Positions 23,905 to 33,119 of a DNA stretch of 64,000 nt are shown piece after piece (the stretch's first letter is position 1; every line of letters begins with the position of its first letter). The stretch is taken from assembly GCA_963837735.1 (NCBI GenBank), contig CAWIOM010000001.1, forward strand, positions 1 through 64,000. Direction: 5' to 3'. This DNA comes from VRUE01 sp963837735 (GTDB lineage Bacteria > Actinomycetota > Thermoleophilia > Solirubrobacterales > 70-9). The notes below the pieces were generated by a model. The model did not search any database. It had not been told where the DNA came from and was given only the letters and a program-made list of their open reading frames with translations. The translations under genes and the position numbers were made by a program.

Positions 23905-24333
23905 CTAGGCGAAAGCCCAGAGCTTGTTGCCGAGGAAGTTGAACGGCATCGCGATCGCGACGGCGATCGCCTGCGCGGGGAGGTCGCTCATACCGGTCTC
24001 CGAGATCAGAGCCTCGAGGACCACCAGGTTGATCAGCAGGGCGCCGATGCTGACCGCGAAGAAGCGCATCGCCTGGAAACCCGGGTGGCCGCCTCCCGCG
24101 GCGAACGTCCAGTGCCTGTTGAGCACGAAGTTGTTGGTGACAGCGACGCCGAAGGCTCCGATCGCGGCAGCGACGTGGTGCAGCCCCAGAGTCCCGGTGA
24201 GGATCGCGAAGACCGCGAGGTTGACCAGGTAGCCCGAACCGCCGACAAGCCCGAACTTGATCAGCTGCACCCAGCTGGCCCGCCGCTGCGCGGCCGCCGT
24301 GATCCGGTTGGCCAGTGTGGTCGTCGAACTCAT
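23905..24333 (-). CDS. GtrA-family flippase-like membrane protein
   Basis: 142 aa from ATG 24333. QLIKFGLVGGSGYLVNLAVF, then VTNNFVLNRHWTF, FFAVSIGALLINLVVLEAL and FNFLGNKLWAF are the four-helix GtrA fold with its conserved NF..NR.WTF motif. This family usually helps flip polyprenyl-linked sugars for cell-surface glycosylation. No glycosyltransferase partner is adjacent; the nearest is at 14-17 kb. The gene is divergent from the secreted protein at 24369, 35 bp apart. Confidence 0.8.
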   Translation of the reverse strand: MSSTTTLANRITAAAQRRASWVQLIKFGLVGGSGYLVNLAVFAILTGTLGLHHVAAAIGAFGVAVTNNFVLNRHWTFAAGGGHPGFQAMRFFAVSIGALLINLVVLEALISETGMSDLPAQAIAVAIAMPFNFLGNKLWAFA

Positions 24334-24368
24334 CGGGGCGCGTAAGAGTACGTAATGTTCCGGCCCCC

Positions 24369-25016
24369 ATGCCCGGCAAAACGACAACGCTCGCCGTGCT
24401 CGGCGCCGCCGTGGCCGTCGCCCTGATCGTGCTGCTCGCCGTCGACGGCGGCGACGATTCCGGCGCGACGGCGGCCCGAGCCGCGGTTGCCGGCACGCCG
24501 ACAGTCGAATTCATCTCCCCACGAAACGGGGCGGTCCAGCGGGGCACCGCCGTCGTCGTCAAGGCTCGGATCGAGAACTTCGAGCTCGCCCCCCGTCACT
24601 TCGGCGGCGAACCGCGGCTCGGCGAGGGAAACATTCGCTTCAGCCTCAACCGGGTGCCCGACTGCGTCGACCCGGAGAAGCTGCAGAAAGCCGAAGAAAG
24701 CGCGATCGGCAGGGGCCGCCTGCTCGGCGCCTCGTTCGACACGCCGCAGTACGCCGGCCCCAACGGCGTGCTCGGCGAACGGATCGGGTCGACCGGCAGC
24801 TACTCGCCGGCGACGAGGCCCGAGATCTTCTACAGCAACCTGCGGCCCGGCTTCTACCGGCTCGTCGCCGCCCTCGCCGCCGACGACGGCTCCCCCACGC
24901 CCTACCACGACGTCACCAACTTCCAGATCCTCGAGAAACCGAACCACCAGATCGCCGACTGCGTCGGCGGCAAGATCTCCAGCGCCAAGGCCGCGGCGGC
25001 CGCGGCGGAAGACTGA
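24369..25016 (+). CDS. Membrane-anchored extracytoplasmic protein, unknown
   Basis: 215 aa. An N-terminal helix (TLAVLGAAVAVALIVLLAV) anchors a domain starting TPTVEFISPRNGAVQRGTAV, which reads as an Ig-like beta strand opening. The remainder (GNIRFSLNRVPDCV, SYSPATRPEIFYSNLRPGFY, LVAALAADDGSPTPYHD) has two Cys (in PDCVD and IADCVG) that could form a disulfide. The overall pattern resembles extracellular Ig-like domains that modulate other polymers. Function not assigned. Confidence 0.65.
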   Translation: MPGKTTTLAVLGAAVAVALIVLLAVDGGDDSGATAARAAVAGTPTVEFISPRNGAVQRGTAVVVKARIENFELAPRHFGGEPRLGEGNIRFSLNRVPDCVDPEKLQKAEESAIGRGRLLGASFDTPQYAGPNGVLGERIGSTGSYSPATRPEIFYSNLRPGFYRLVAALAADDGSPTPYHDVTNFQILEKPNHQIADCVGGKISSAKAAAAAAED

Positions 25017-25149
25017 ATACACCACCGCCTCCTCCGCTTCGCGTCCGGGGGCGGTGGCAGTCGCCAGATCAGCGCCGCTCACGAAGAATCAGATTGCGAC
25101 GTTCGCTAATAGCCCGTCAATAGGCGGTAGGAGCCAATACTTCACTTTG

Positions 25150-25155
25150 TATAGT
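25150..25155 (+). promoter_or_regulatory. Candidate -10 box of the ABC exporter genes
   Basis: TATAGT stands out in a locally AT-rich stretch (TTTGTATAGTCAGG) 9 bp upstream of ATG 25164. Transcription from here would start at or just before the ATG, giving a leaderless mRNA, which is common in actinobacteria. No convincing -35 hexamer is visible. Confidence 0.35.
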
Positions 25156-25163
25156 CAGGTGTG

Positions 25164-26975
25164 ATGCGGACCTACCGCCGCCTGATGGGCTTCCTGCGCC
25201 CCTATCGCCGCCAGCTCTGGGGCTCGCTGGCGTTCGCCTGGCTGGCAATGGGCATGACCGTGCTGATCCCATGGTTGATCGGCCGCTCCGTCAACGCGAT
25301 AGAGAGCGGCGATCAGCCCGACCTGCTGCCCCTGGCGCTGGCGATCGTCGGCGCCGGCGTCCTCCGCCTCGGCCTGACGGTGATCAGGCGGGTGGTCGCC
25401 GGCAAGGTCTCGCTGGCTGTCGAGTTCGACCTGCGCCAGCGCTTCTACGCCCATCTGCAGCGGCTCGAGCTCGGCTTCTTCGACGGCCAGCAGACGGGGC
25501 AGCTGATGTCCCGGGCCACGGTTGACCTGCAGTCGATCCGGTTCTTCCTCGGCTATGGGCTGATCTTCATCACCCAGAACATCCTCACGATCACCCTCGT
25601 CACCGTGGTGATGGTCGCGATCAACCCGGTCCTCGCCCTGATCGCGCTCGCCCCGGCGCCGCTGATCGTCTTCACCGCCTCGCGCTACAACCGGGTCTCG
25701 CGGCCGGCCCTGCAGGAGGTCCAGCAGCGGATCGCCGAGCTGACCGCGGAAGCCGAGGAGAACATCTCCGGGATCCGCATCGTCAAGGCCTTCGCGCGCG
25801 AGGAGCACCAGCTGCACCGCTTCCAGCGCGCGGTCGGACGGGTCTTCGACCAGAGCATCTACTCGACCCGCCTGCAGGCCTTCTTCTCGCCGCTGATCGG
25901 CCTGCTGCCGCAGCTCGGCATCGCCCTTGTGCTTCTGATCGGCGGGCGCCAGGTGATCGACGGCAACCTCAGCCTCGGCGACTTCACCGCCTTCTACACC
26001 TACATGGTGATCCTCGCCGGCCCGATGCGGATGCTCGGCGTGGCGATGGGGATGGCCCAGCGCGCGATCGCCTCCGGCAACCGCCTCTTCGAAATCCTCG
26101 ACCGCGAGCCGCGGATCGAGAGCCCCCCCGGAGCGGCGGAGCTGCCGGCGGGCGGCGGCCGGGTCGAGATGCGCGGCGTCTCCCTCGCCTACGACGAGCT
26201 CCGCTCGACCAGCGCCGGGCCGCGGCCCGACGGCGAAGCGGCTATCCAGGCGCTGGCGGGGATCGACCTCGAGATCGAGGCCGGCCGCACGGTCGCCCTG
26301 GTCGGCCCCTCGGGCTCGGGGAAGACCAGCCTGGTCGCGCTGGTCGCCCGCCTCTATGACCCCACCGAGGGCGCGGTGCTGGTCGACGGCGCCGACGTGC
26401 GCGAGGTCGACGTCGGCAGCCTGCGCCGCGAGATCGCCTTCGTCGCCGACGACAGCTTCCTGTTCACCGCCAGCGTCGCCGAGAACATCGCCTACGCGCG
26501 GCCCGAGGCGACCCGCGAGGAGGTCGAGGAGGCCGCCCGGCGGGCCCAGGCGGACTCGTTCATCCGCAACCTGCCGGACGGCTACGAGACGAGGGTCGGC
26601 GAGCGCGGGCTGACCCTCTCGGGCGGCCAGCGCCAACGGGTGGCGATCGCCCGCGCCCTGCTCGCCGACCCCCGCATCCTGATCCTCGACGACGCCACCT
26701 CCTCGGTCGACGCAACGACCGAGTCGGCGATCAAGGGGGGCCTGCGCGAGGCGATGGCCGGCCGTACCACCTTCGTCATCGCCCACCGGCTGTCGACCGT
26801 CTCGCTCGCCGACGAGGTGGTCGTCATGGACGCCGGCACGATCGTCGACCGCGGCACCCACGAGGAGCTACTCGAGGGCTGCGGCTTCTACCGCGAGATC
26901 GCCGAGCACGGCCTCGCCGACTCGGTCTTCCTGCAGCGCGACCTCGAGGAGCGCGAGGAGATGGCGAAGCTGTGA
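25164..26975 (+). CDS. ABC exporter half-transporter with degenerate ATP site
   Basis: 603 aa: six membrane helices (~1-310) and a nucleotide-binding domain. Walker A is GPSGSGKTS, the signature LSGGQRQR and the switch His lies in IAHRLSTV. The Walker B end is LILDDATSS, so the catalytic Glu is Asp, and the Q-loop is VADDSFLF, lacking Gln. This is the 'degenerate' half of heterodimeric exporters of the TM287/288 type. The next gene overlaps by 4 bp (GTGA) and supplies the consensus half. Likely exports a drug or lipid-like substrate. Confidence 0.88.
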   Translation: MRTYRRLMGFLRPYRRQLWGSLAFAWLAMGMTVLIPWLIGRSVNAIESGDQPDLLPLALAIVGAGVLRLGLTVIRRVVAGKVSLAVEFDLRQRFYAHLQRLELGFFDGQQTGQLMSRATVDLQSIRFFLGYGLIFITQNILTITLVTVVMVAINPVLALIALAPAPLIVFTASRYNRVSRPALQEVQQRIAELTAEAEENISGIRIVKAFAREEHQLHRFQRAVGRVFDQSIYSTRLQAFFSPLIGLLPQLGIALVLLIGGRQVIDGNLSLGDFTAFYTYMVILAGPMRMLGVAMGMAQRAIASGNRLFEILDREPRIESPPGAAELPAGGGRVEMRGVSLAYDELRSTSAGPRPDGEAAIQALAGIDLEIEAGRTVALVGPSGSGKTSLVALVARLYDPTEGAVLVDGADVREVDVGSLRREIAFVADDSFLFTASVAENIAYARPEATREEVEEAARRAQADSFIRNLPDGYETRVGERGLTLSGGQRQRVAIARALLADPRILILDDATSSVDATTESAIKGGLREAMAGRTTFVIAHRLSTVSLADEVVVMDAGTIVDRGTHEELLEGCGFYREIAEHGLADSVFLQRDLEEREEMAKL

Positions 26976-28858
26976 GCCGCTTCGGCGACATCTACCGCCT
27001 CTTCGCCGCGGTCCTCAAGCTGCTCCGCGGCCAGGACCAGCGGGGCCGCAAGGTGCGCTGGATGATCGGGCTGCTGCGCCCCTATCGGGGCAGGGTCGCG
27101 CTGATGTTCGTCGCGCTCCTGATCGCGACGGGCGCCGGCCTCGCTCCGCCCTACCTCGCCGGCCTCGCGGTCGACGAAGGGATCGTCGCCGGCGACGTCT
27201 CCGCTCTCGACCGGATCGTCGTCGCCTTCATCTTCGTCGCCGCCCTCTACGCGGCTGCCACCTTCCTGCAGACCTACCTGGTCGGCTGGGTCGGGACGCG
27301 GGCGCTGCAGGACCTGCGCGAGCGCGTCTTCGTCCACCTGCAGGGGATGTCGATCGGCTTCTTCACGCGGCGCAGCCCGGGTGTGCTGATCAGCCGCATG
27401 ACCAACGACATCGAGGCGCTGAACCAGCTCGTCACCGACGGCGTCGTGACGATGTTCTCCAGCACCCTGACCCTGGTCGGGGTCGTCGTCATCCTGCTCG
27501 TCCTCGACGTGCAGCTGGCGCTCGTCACCTTCCTCACCTTCCCGCTGATCGCGATCGCCAGCGTCATCTTCCGCATCGTCTCCCACGGCGCCTACCGGCT
27601 GACCCGGGAGCGGATCGCCGCGATCACCGCCTATCTGCAGGAGAGCCTCAGCGGTGTCCGGGTCGTGCGCAGCTTCGGCCAGGAGCCGCGCCACCTGACG
27701 GCGATGACGGAGCTGAACGAGGCCAACCGCGAGGCGAACCTGAAGACCGTCTACCTGAACGCCTCCTACTTCCCGGCGGTCGAGCTGCTGGCGGCCGTCG
27801 GCACCGCGGCGATCCTGCTCTACGGCGGCACCCAGTCGATCGACGGCGCGATCCAGATCGGCGTGATCGTCGCCTTCGTCGGCTACCTGGCGACCTTCTT
27901 CGAACCGATCCAGCAGCTTTCCCAGCTCTACACGACCTATCAACAGGGGATGGCGGCGCTCGACAAGATCTTCGACCTGCTGGACACGGCGCCGGACATG
28001 GTCGACGCCCCGGGAGCGATCGACCCGGGAGAGATCCGCGGCGAGATCGCGATGAGCGGCGTGTGGTTTTCGTATGACGACAAGGCGGAGCGGACGCGGG
28101 AGCAAGCTCGCGAGGACTCCGGTGATGATGAGCGCGAGCTTGCGGGAGCGGAGCATCCGCCGCCTGATAACTGGGCGCTTCGGGACGTCGACCTGCACGT
28201 GCCGCCGGGGCAGACGCTGGCCCTGGTCGGCGCGACCGGCGCCGGCAAGTCGACGTTCGCCAAGCTCGTCGCCCGCTTCTACGACCCGCAGAGGGGAACC
28301 GTCTCGGTCGACGGCAGGGACCTGCGCGAGGTGCGGCAGCGGGCGCTGCGCGCCCAGCTCGGGATCGTCCCCCAGGAGGGCTTCCTCTTCTCCGGCAGCG
28401 TGCGCGAGAACATCGCCTTCGGCCGGCCGGAGGCGAGCCTGGAGGAAATCGAGTCGGCCGCCGCGACGGTCGGCGCCACCGAGTTCATCGCCGCCCTTCC
28501 CGAGGGGATCGAGACAGAGGTCGGCGAGCGCGGCGTGCAGCTCTCCGCCGGCCAGCGCCAGCTGGTCGCATTCGCCCGGGCGCTGCTCGCCGAGCCCCGC
28601 ATCCTGATCCTCGACGAGGCGACCTCGAACGTCGACGTGCGCACCGAGAAGACGATCGAGAAGGGTCTCGAGCGGCTGCTCGCCGGGCGCACGGCGATCG
28701 TCATCGCCCACCGCCTCTCGACGATCCGCCGGGCCGGCAAGATCGTCGTCATGGAGGGTGGCCGGATCGCCGAGCAGGGCACCCACGACGAGCTGATCGA
28801 GGCAGGCGGCCCCTACTCCCGCCTCTACGGCGCCTGGTCGGACTCGAGCGCCGCCTAG
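26972..28858 (+). CDS. ABC exporter half-transporter, catalytic partner
   Basis: 628 aa. Six membrane helices are followed by an NBD with Walker A GATGAGKST, Q-loop VPQEGFLF, signature LSAGQRQL and a complete Walker B LILDEATSN. The signature has Ala for the second Gly. A hydrophilic insertion of ~28 residues (KAERTREQAREDSGDDEREL region, ~28080-28160) lies between the A-loop strand VWFSYDD and NWALRDVDL. The base composition of the insert dips slightly. The GTG start overlaps the stop of the first half. Confidence 0.88.
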   Translation: MSRFGDIYRLFAAVLKLLRGQDQRGRKVRWMIGLLRPYRGRVALMFVALLIATGAGLAPPYLAGLAVDEGIVAGDVSALDRIVVAFIFVAALYAAATFLQTYLVGWVGTRALQDLRERVFVHLQGMSIGFFTRRSPGVLISRMTNDIEALNQLVTDGVVTMFSSTLTLVGVVVILLVLDVQLALVTFLTFPLIAIASVIFRIVSHGAYRLTRERIAAITAYLQESLSGVRVVRSFGQEPRHLTAMTELNEANREANLKTVYLNASYFPAVELLAAVGTAAILLYGGTQSIDGAIQIGVIVAFVGYLATFFEPIQQLSQLYTTYQQGMAALDKIFDLLDTAPDMVDAPGAIDPGEIRGEIAMSGVWFSYDDKAERTREQAREDSGDDERELAGAEHPPPDNWALRDVDLHVPPGQTLALVGATGAGKSTFAKLVARFYDPQRGTVSVDGRDLREVRQRALRAQLGIVPQEGFLFSGSVRENIAFGRPEASLEEIESAAATVGATEFIAALPEGIETEVGERGVQLSAGQRQLVAFARALLAEPRILILDEATSNVDVRTEKTIEKGLERLLAGRTAIVIAHRLSTIRRAGKIVVMEGGRIAEQGTHDELIEAGGPYSRLYGAWSDSSAA

Positions 28859-28897
28859 ACCGGGGAGAATCTCGCCGCTCGGAACATTGACCGGCCC

Positions 28898-29821
28898 ATG
28901 GCACGGTCAAAGTCCCAAGCGAAGAGCACCGCGGCGTGGGAGCTGGCGCGCAGGCAACACGGCGTGGTCTCAAGGCGGCAGCTTCTTGCCCTCGGCTTCA
29001 CCCGCGACGCGGTGGATCATCGGCTCGAGACAGGTCGGCTTCGGCAGCTGGCACGAGGCGTCTATTCGGTGGGTCTCCCGCTGGGGACGACGCACCAACG
29101 CTGGATGGCAGCGACCCTCGCCTGCCGCGGAGATGCCGTCCTGAGCCATCGCAGCGCGGCGGCGCTCTGGGGCATCGCAGCCGAGCGCGCCGGCCAAATC
29201 GAACTCTGCGTGCGCAGGGAATCGAAGCACCGCCGGCCCGGCATGCGCGTCCGGCGGCGGCTGTCTCTGCCCGCGCGCGACGTCACCGTCAGGCACGGGA
29301 TACCGGTGACGACCCCGGCGCGCACGCTGGTCGACCTGGGGACGTTGCTCAGCGCCACACCGCTGGAGCGCGCGGTCAACGAGGCCGACAAGCGGGACCT
29401 GATCGACCCCGACACGCTGCGGGCCAGCCTTGCCGATTTTGCCGGCGAGCCCGGCGTGCCAGCCCTGCGGCGGCTGCTCGATCGGCACACCTTTCTCTTG
29501 TCCGATTCCAACCTCGAGATCTTCTTCCGACCGATCGCCGCCGCCGCCGAACTGCCGGTTCCGCTGAGTAAACAGAACGTCAACGGCTTCGAGGTCGACT
29601 TCCACTGGCCCGAGCTCGGCCTCGTCGTCGAGACGGATGGCCTCCGCTACCACCGCACTCCCGCGGCGCAGACCAGGGACCGGCTGCGCGATCAGAAGCA
29701 CGTCGCCGCCGGTCTCACCGTGCTCCACTTCACGCACTGGCAGGTGAGACGCGAGCCCGCTCACGTGCGAGACATGCTCACCCAGACCGCCAGGCGCCTG
29801 CGCCGACGGCCGGAGCGATGA
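28898..29821 (+). CDS. AbiEi-type winged-helix / DUF559 nuclease-like protein
   Basis: 307 aa. The N-terminal winged helix (WELARRQHGVVSRRQLLALGF, then RLRQLARGVYSVG) is the AbiEi antitoxin-like domain. The middle has HRSAAALWGI and IPVTTPARTLVDLG. The C-terminus is a Vsr/DUF559-like restriction fold: VNGFEVDFHWPELGLVVETDG, RDRLRDQKHVAAGLTVLHFT. Asp, Glu and Asp of the active site appear intact. This family is abundant in Thermoleophilia; a defence or toxin-antitoxin role is inferred from the domains. A second, decayed copy lies at 55.4 kb. Confidence 0.75.
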   Translation: MARSKSQAKSTAAWELARRQHGVVSRRQLLALGFTRDAVDHRLETGRLRQLARGVYSVGLPLGTTHQRWMAATLACRGDAVLSHRSAAALWGIAAERAGQIELCVRRESKHRRPGMRVRRRLSLPARDVTVRHGIPVTTPARTLVDLGTLLSATPLERAVNEADKRDLIDPDTLRASLADFAGEPGVPALRRLLDRHTFLLSDSNLEIFFRPIAAAAELPVPLSKQNVNGFEVDFHWPELGLVVETDGLRYHRTPAAQTRDRLRDQKHVAAGLTVLHFTHWQVRREPAHVRDMLTQTARRLRRRPER

Positions 29822-29832
29822 GCGACCTGCCT

Positions 29833-29855
29833 GCCCCGGACCGCTCAGCCGGGGC
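29833..29855. terminator. Hairpin between convergent genes
   Basis: GCCCCGG (29833-29839) pairs with CCGGGGC (29849-29855) across a 9-nt loop. It lies between the stop of the DUF559-type gene (29821) and the convergent lipoprotein gene (stop 29845). It could serve both strands; neither side has a clear U-run. Confidence 0.4.
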
Positions 29856-30538
29856 CGATGCCGCCGGAGCCCCCAGCGCCCGTTTCGGGGGCCGGGGTTA
29901 CGGTGCCGCCGCCCGTGCCGCCGGCGCCGCCGGTTTCGGGGGCCACTTCTTCGGGAGCGGCTTCTTCTGGAGCGACTTCTTCGGGAGCCGCTTCTTCGGG
30001 AGCGCGCTTCTTCGCCGCCGCCGCCGCCGGGGGTGGTGACCGCGGGCGCGGCCGGAGCTTCCGAGCACTCTTCGAAGCCGTATGCAGACGCAGCTTCCTG
30101 GAAGGCCGAGAGGGCTGAGTCGACATCCGCCTGGGCCGTGGACAGGGCTTCTTCGTCGCCGCGCGCCGACGCCAGCGCCGCGTCGCTGGCGGCCTGCGCC
30201 AGTTCGGCGGCCGCATCGGCGAATTCTTCGTAGCCTTCCGCTTCGTCAGGGGTGCCCAGACTCTGCAGCCGGTCCACCATGCCGCCGTAGAGGTCGCCCG
30301 CCTGCGACACCTGCTCCGAGGTTTCCGCTTCGCTCGAGACCACGGTGCCGACCGCGGCGTTGACCTCGGCGCAGATCGCGTCGCCCTGCGTGATCAGCTC
30401 GTCCTTGGTCAGCGTGGGCGCCGTTTCTTCGGTGACCGGGGCAGCCGCGGTGGTATCGCCGCCACCTCCGCCGCCGCAGCCGGCGAGAACGATCGCGCCC
30501 GCGGCGCATGCGGCTATCGGTAGGTTCCTCAGTCTCAT
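29845..30538 (-). CDS. Lipoprotein with Glu/Ala/Pro repeat tail (one frameshift)
   Basis: About 230 codons. The signal peptide ends in VLAGC (Cys ~21). A helical domain follows: LTKDELITQGDAICAEVNAA, then YGGMVDRLQSLGTPDEAEGY, ELAQAASDAALASARGDEEA and YGFEECSEA, with two Cys. After one extra base in a G-run near 30032 the tail reads AAAAKKRAPEEAAPEEVAPE, repeated, then a Gly/Thr-rich end. The ApEE(A/V) repeat looks like a flexible cell-wall spacer. Function unknown. Confidence 0.6.
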
Positions 30539-30587
30539 CGGAAGGGCGACGGTAGCAGAGCGAAAGGCGTCGCTGTGCAGGGATTTA

Positions 30588-30658
30588 CTGCGCCCCAGGG
30601 GCTCGAACCCCGACTTCCTCGTCCAGAGCGAGGCGTGCTGCCATTACACCAGGGCGCA
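30588..30658 (-). tRNA. tRNA-Gln (anticodon CTG)
   Basis: Minus-strand cloverleaf: acceptor TGCGCCC/GGGCGCA, discriminator G, anticodon stem CCTCG/CGAGG with loop CTCTGGA giving CTG, T-arm CGGGG-TTCGAGC-CCCTG. The TGG/TGC-type unpaired-weak first pair is typical for tRNA-Gln. No CCA is encoded. It stands alone between the lipoprotein gene and the FAD oxidoreductase. Confidence 0.9.
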
Positions 30659-30699
30659 TCGTCTGCCCGCAGGATACCCGCGGGGGGCGCGGTCGGCGC

Positions 30700-31938
30700 T
30701 CAGGCGCGAAGCGAGGTGAGATCGCTGTCGGGGTCGGCGATCAGGTCCCTTGCAGCGGAGACATCGACGCGATCGGCGAGCAGACGGCGGGCCTCGGCGA
30801 GGTCCTCAGGGCGCCCGACGCTGAGTGCTGCGGAGACCCGGCCCTCCGTCAGATACCAGATGGAGAACTCGCCGCCGTCGCGGTCGCCGCGCCAGATCGG
30901 GCCCTCGTCCCACTCGAGCGGCGGCCCCACGCACTCGAGCCCGGCCCAGTCGGAGAGGTCGCTGAAGAAGTAGGGGACGACGTCGTAGTCGGCTTCGTCG
31001 CCAAGCATGTTGCGGGCGGCGTGCATTCCCTGCTGCATCGCCACATCCCAGTGCTCGACCCGGAGCCGGCGGCCGTGGACGACGCTGTCGTAGGAACAGC
31101 AGTCCCCGGCGGCATAGATGCCGGGCGCCGATGTCCGCAGCTTCGAGTCGCAAAGGATGCCGTCGTCCACCTCGAGGCCGGCGCGCTCGGCGAGCATCGA
31201 GTCGGCGCGGACCCCGGCGCCGACGATCACGGTGTCGCACTCGACCGCCAGGCCGCTCTTCGTGATCACGGCCCGAACCCGGCCGTCGCCCTCGTAGGCC
31301 TCGAGCTGCTCGCCGCCGTGGATCGTCACCCCGTGCGATTCGAGCCGCTCGTGGAACCAACGACCAGCCTCCTCGCCGATCGTCGCCGAGAAGACGACGT
31401 CCTCCATCATCACCATCGTGCAGTCGACGCCCTTGGCGGCGAGCGAGGCGGCGACCTCGGCGGCGATGTAGCTACCGCCGATCAGGACCACGTGCTCGGC
31501 GGCCTCGGCGTCGGCGCGGATCGCGTCGGCGTTGCCGAAGGCCCGCAGGTAGTGGATGCCCTCGTTCTCAGCGCCCTCGAGGCGGAGGATGTTGACCATC
31601 GCCCCGGTGCCGAGCAGCGCGCTGCCGAAGGCCACCTCCTCCCCGCCCTGCAGGGTCGCCGTGCGGAGACCGGCGTCGAGCGACATCACGTTGCGGCCGC
31701 TGAGCAGCTCGATCCCGTTCTCCTCATACCAGGAGGCCGGGTTGACGTGGGCGTCCTCACGTGACCCCTCGCCGCGCAGGTACTCCTTGGAGAGAGGCGG
31801 CCGTTCGTAGGGCGGCTCCGGCTCGCGGCCGACCAGCAGGACGGAGCCGTCGGCGCCACGGCGCCGCAGCTCCGACGCGCAGTGGGCCGAGGCCATGCCA
31901 CCGCCGATCAGGAGGAAGTCGACTTCGCGGTCGGCCAC
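30700..31938 (-). CDS. FAD/NAD(P)-dependent oxidoreductase (ferredoxin reductase-like)
   Basis: 412 aa. The N-terminal FAD Rossmann motif is FLLIGGGMASAHCASEL, then PPYERPPLSKEYLRG (class-typical). The NAD(P) motif is VVLIGGSYIAAEVAASLA and the FAD ribose motif GIYAAGDCCSYDS. These are features of rubredoxin/ferredoxin reductase-type and AIF-like enzymes. It is the last gene of the minus-strand run with two RCK proteins and two APC-USP permeases (25 bp gap), so it may sense or supply NAD(P)H to that system. Electron acceptor unknown. Confidence 0.8.
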   Translation of the reverse strand: MADREVDFLLIGGGMASAHCASELRRRGADGSVLLVGREPEPPYERPPLSKEYLRGEGSREDAHVNPASWYEENGIELLSGRNVMSLDAGLRTATLQGGEEVAFGSALLGTGAMVNILRLEGAENEGIHYLRAFGNADAIRADAEAAEHVVLIGGSYIAAEVAASLAAKGVDCTMVMMEDVVFSATIGEEAGRWFHERLESHGVTIHGGEQLEAYEGDGRVRAVITKSGLAVECDTVIVGAGVRADSMLAERAGLEVDDGILCDSKLRTSAPGIYAAGDCCSYDSVVHGRRLRVEHWDVAMQQGMHAARNMLGDEADYDVVPYFFSDLSDWAGLECVGPPLEWDEGPIWRGDRDGGEFSIWYLTEGRVSAALSVGRPEDLAEARRLLADRVDVSAARDLIADPDSDLTSLRA

Positions 31939-31963
31939 GATCCCCTCCTACCCGGTCTCGGCC

Positions 31964-32653
31964 TCAGCCAACGCCGTTGCCGCTGCCGTTGCCTCCGGAG
32001 GGGCCGAAGATCTCTTTCAGCTCGTCCTCCTTGCCGGGGTCGAGAACGGCGAGCACCTCATCTCCTGGTTCGAGCACCGTGTCGGGCCCGGGAACGAAGC
32101 CCTTGCCGTCGCGGAGGACGGAGATCAGCAGGCTGCCGTCGGGCATCGAGAGGTCGCCCACCCGGCGACCGGTGACGCCGCAGTCCTTGCCGAGCAGCAT
32201 CTCGATGATCTCGAGCTGCTCCTCCTGCAGGTCGAGCAGGTGGACGAGGCCGTACTCGGGCACCTCATGCTCGAGCAGGCGCAGGATCAGGTCGGTCGCC
32301 GAGACCGAGGGCTTGATCCCGAGCAGGTCGAAGTGGGGCCGGTTGCGCGGGTTGTTGACCCGGGCGATGATCTGGCCGACCTCGTACTTCTCCTTGGCGA
32401 CCTGGCAGATCAGGATGTTGTCCTCGTCGTCGCCGGTCACCGCGATCACCATGTCGGCGCGCTGGATCCCGGCTCGCTCGAGAACCCAGAGCTCGGAGGC
32501 GTCGCCGTAGGAGACGTTGTGCTCCAGCTCCTGCTCGACGGTCAGGTAGCGGCGGCGGTCGCTCTCGATCACCGTCACCTCGTGGTCCTTTTCGAGCAGC
32601 TCGCGGGCCAGATTCCAGCCCACCTTGCCGGCGCCGACGACGATGATGTACAT
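31964..32653 (-). CDS. TrkA/RCK protein with N and C domains
   Basis: 229 aa from ATG 32653. TrkA-N Rossmann: MYIIVVGAGKVGWNLAREL, then VTVIESD, DMVIAVTGDDEDNILICQVA. TrkA-C begins near residue 140 (IIEMLLGKDCGVTGRRVGDL to DEVLAVLD). RCK proteins gate K+ transport and bind NAD(H), ATP/ADP or c-di-AMP. It overlaps the upstream TrkA-N gene by one base (TGATG), so the two are translated together. No TrkH/KtrB channel subunit is nearby; the adjacent membrane partners are APC-USP proteins. Confidence 0.85.
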   Translation of the reverse strand: MYIIVVGAGKVGWNLARELLEKDHEVTVIESDRRRYLTVEQELEHNVSYGDASELWVLERAGIQRADMVIAVTGDDEDNILICQVAKEKYEVGQIIARVNNPRNRPHFDLLGIKPSVSATDLILRLLEHEVPEYGLVHLLDLQEEQLEIIEMLLGKDCGVTGRRVGDLSMPDGSLLISVLRDGKGFVPGPDTVLEPGDEVLAVLDPGKEDELKEIFGPSGGNGSGNGVG

Positions 32654-33099
32654 CAGGCGGCTCCGGCCCCGCGCTCGGCGCCGTCGCGCACGGCGCCCTC
32701 GAGCATGTCGATCGCGACCCTCGTGGGACAGACGGTCTGCAGGCCCTGGCGCTGGTACCACTCGGCTCGCAGCGGGTCGAGGATGCGGGCGATCACGGTC
32801 GGCACCTCGTAGCGGCGCTGGGCGATCTGCGCGATGACGATGTTCGTGTTGTCGCCGTCGGTGGAGGCGATGAACGCGTCGGCCTCCTCGATCCCGGCCG
32901 CCCGCAGCGCGTCGGTCTCGAGGCCGGCGCCGACGGTGAAGCGGCCGCCGAGGTCCTCCCAGGCCTTGTCGAGCCCGACCTCGAGGCGCGCATGGGACTC
33001 GGGGTCCTCATCGAGGCAGGAAACCTCGTGCCCTTCCTGCAGCATCGCCCGGGCGACCGAGGAGCCGACCCGGCCGCAGCCGACGATCAATATGAACAA
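32653..33099 (-). CDS. TrkA-N (RCK N-domain) protein
   Basis: 148 aa, N-domain only: FILIVGCGRVGSSVARAML, VSCLDEDPES, DAFIASTDGDNTNIVIAQIA, VIARILDP. The NAD-binding Gly motif is complete. This short RCK subunit beside a longer one matches the ceoB/ceoC pair of mycobacteria, where an APC-type membrane gene is also adjacent (recalled, not searched). Its start lies 20 bp after the APC-USP gene. Probably forms hetero-oligomers with the next protein. Confidence 0.82.
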   Translation of the reverse strand: MFILIVGCGRVGSSVARAMLQEGHEVSCLDEDPESHARLEVGLDKAWEDLGGRFTVGAGLETDALRAAGIEEADAFIASTDGDNTNIVIAQIAQRRYEVPTVIARILDPLRAEWYQRQGLQTVCPTRVAIDMLEGAVRDGAERGAGAA

Positions 33100-33119
33100 G
33101 ACATCACCACGACCGAAGT

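Noticed and set aside
26888..28786. A 632-codon minus-strand frame
   Set aside because: Antisense to the second ABC half, which has all expected motifs.
29845..30060. A tandem DNA repeat or CRISPR-like array
   Set aside because: The periodic GAAGAA/GCTGCT-type pattern is codons for the E-E-A-A-P repeat of the lipoprotein tail; there are no spacers.
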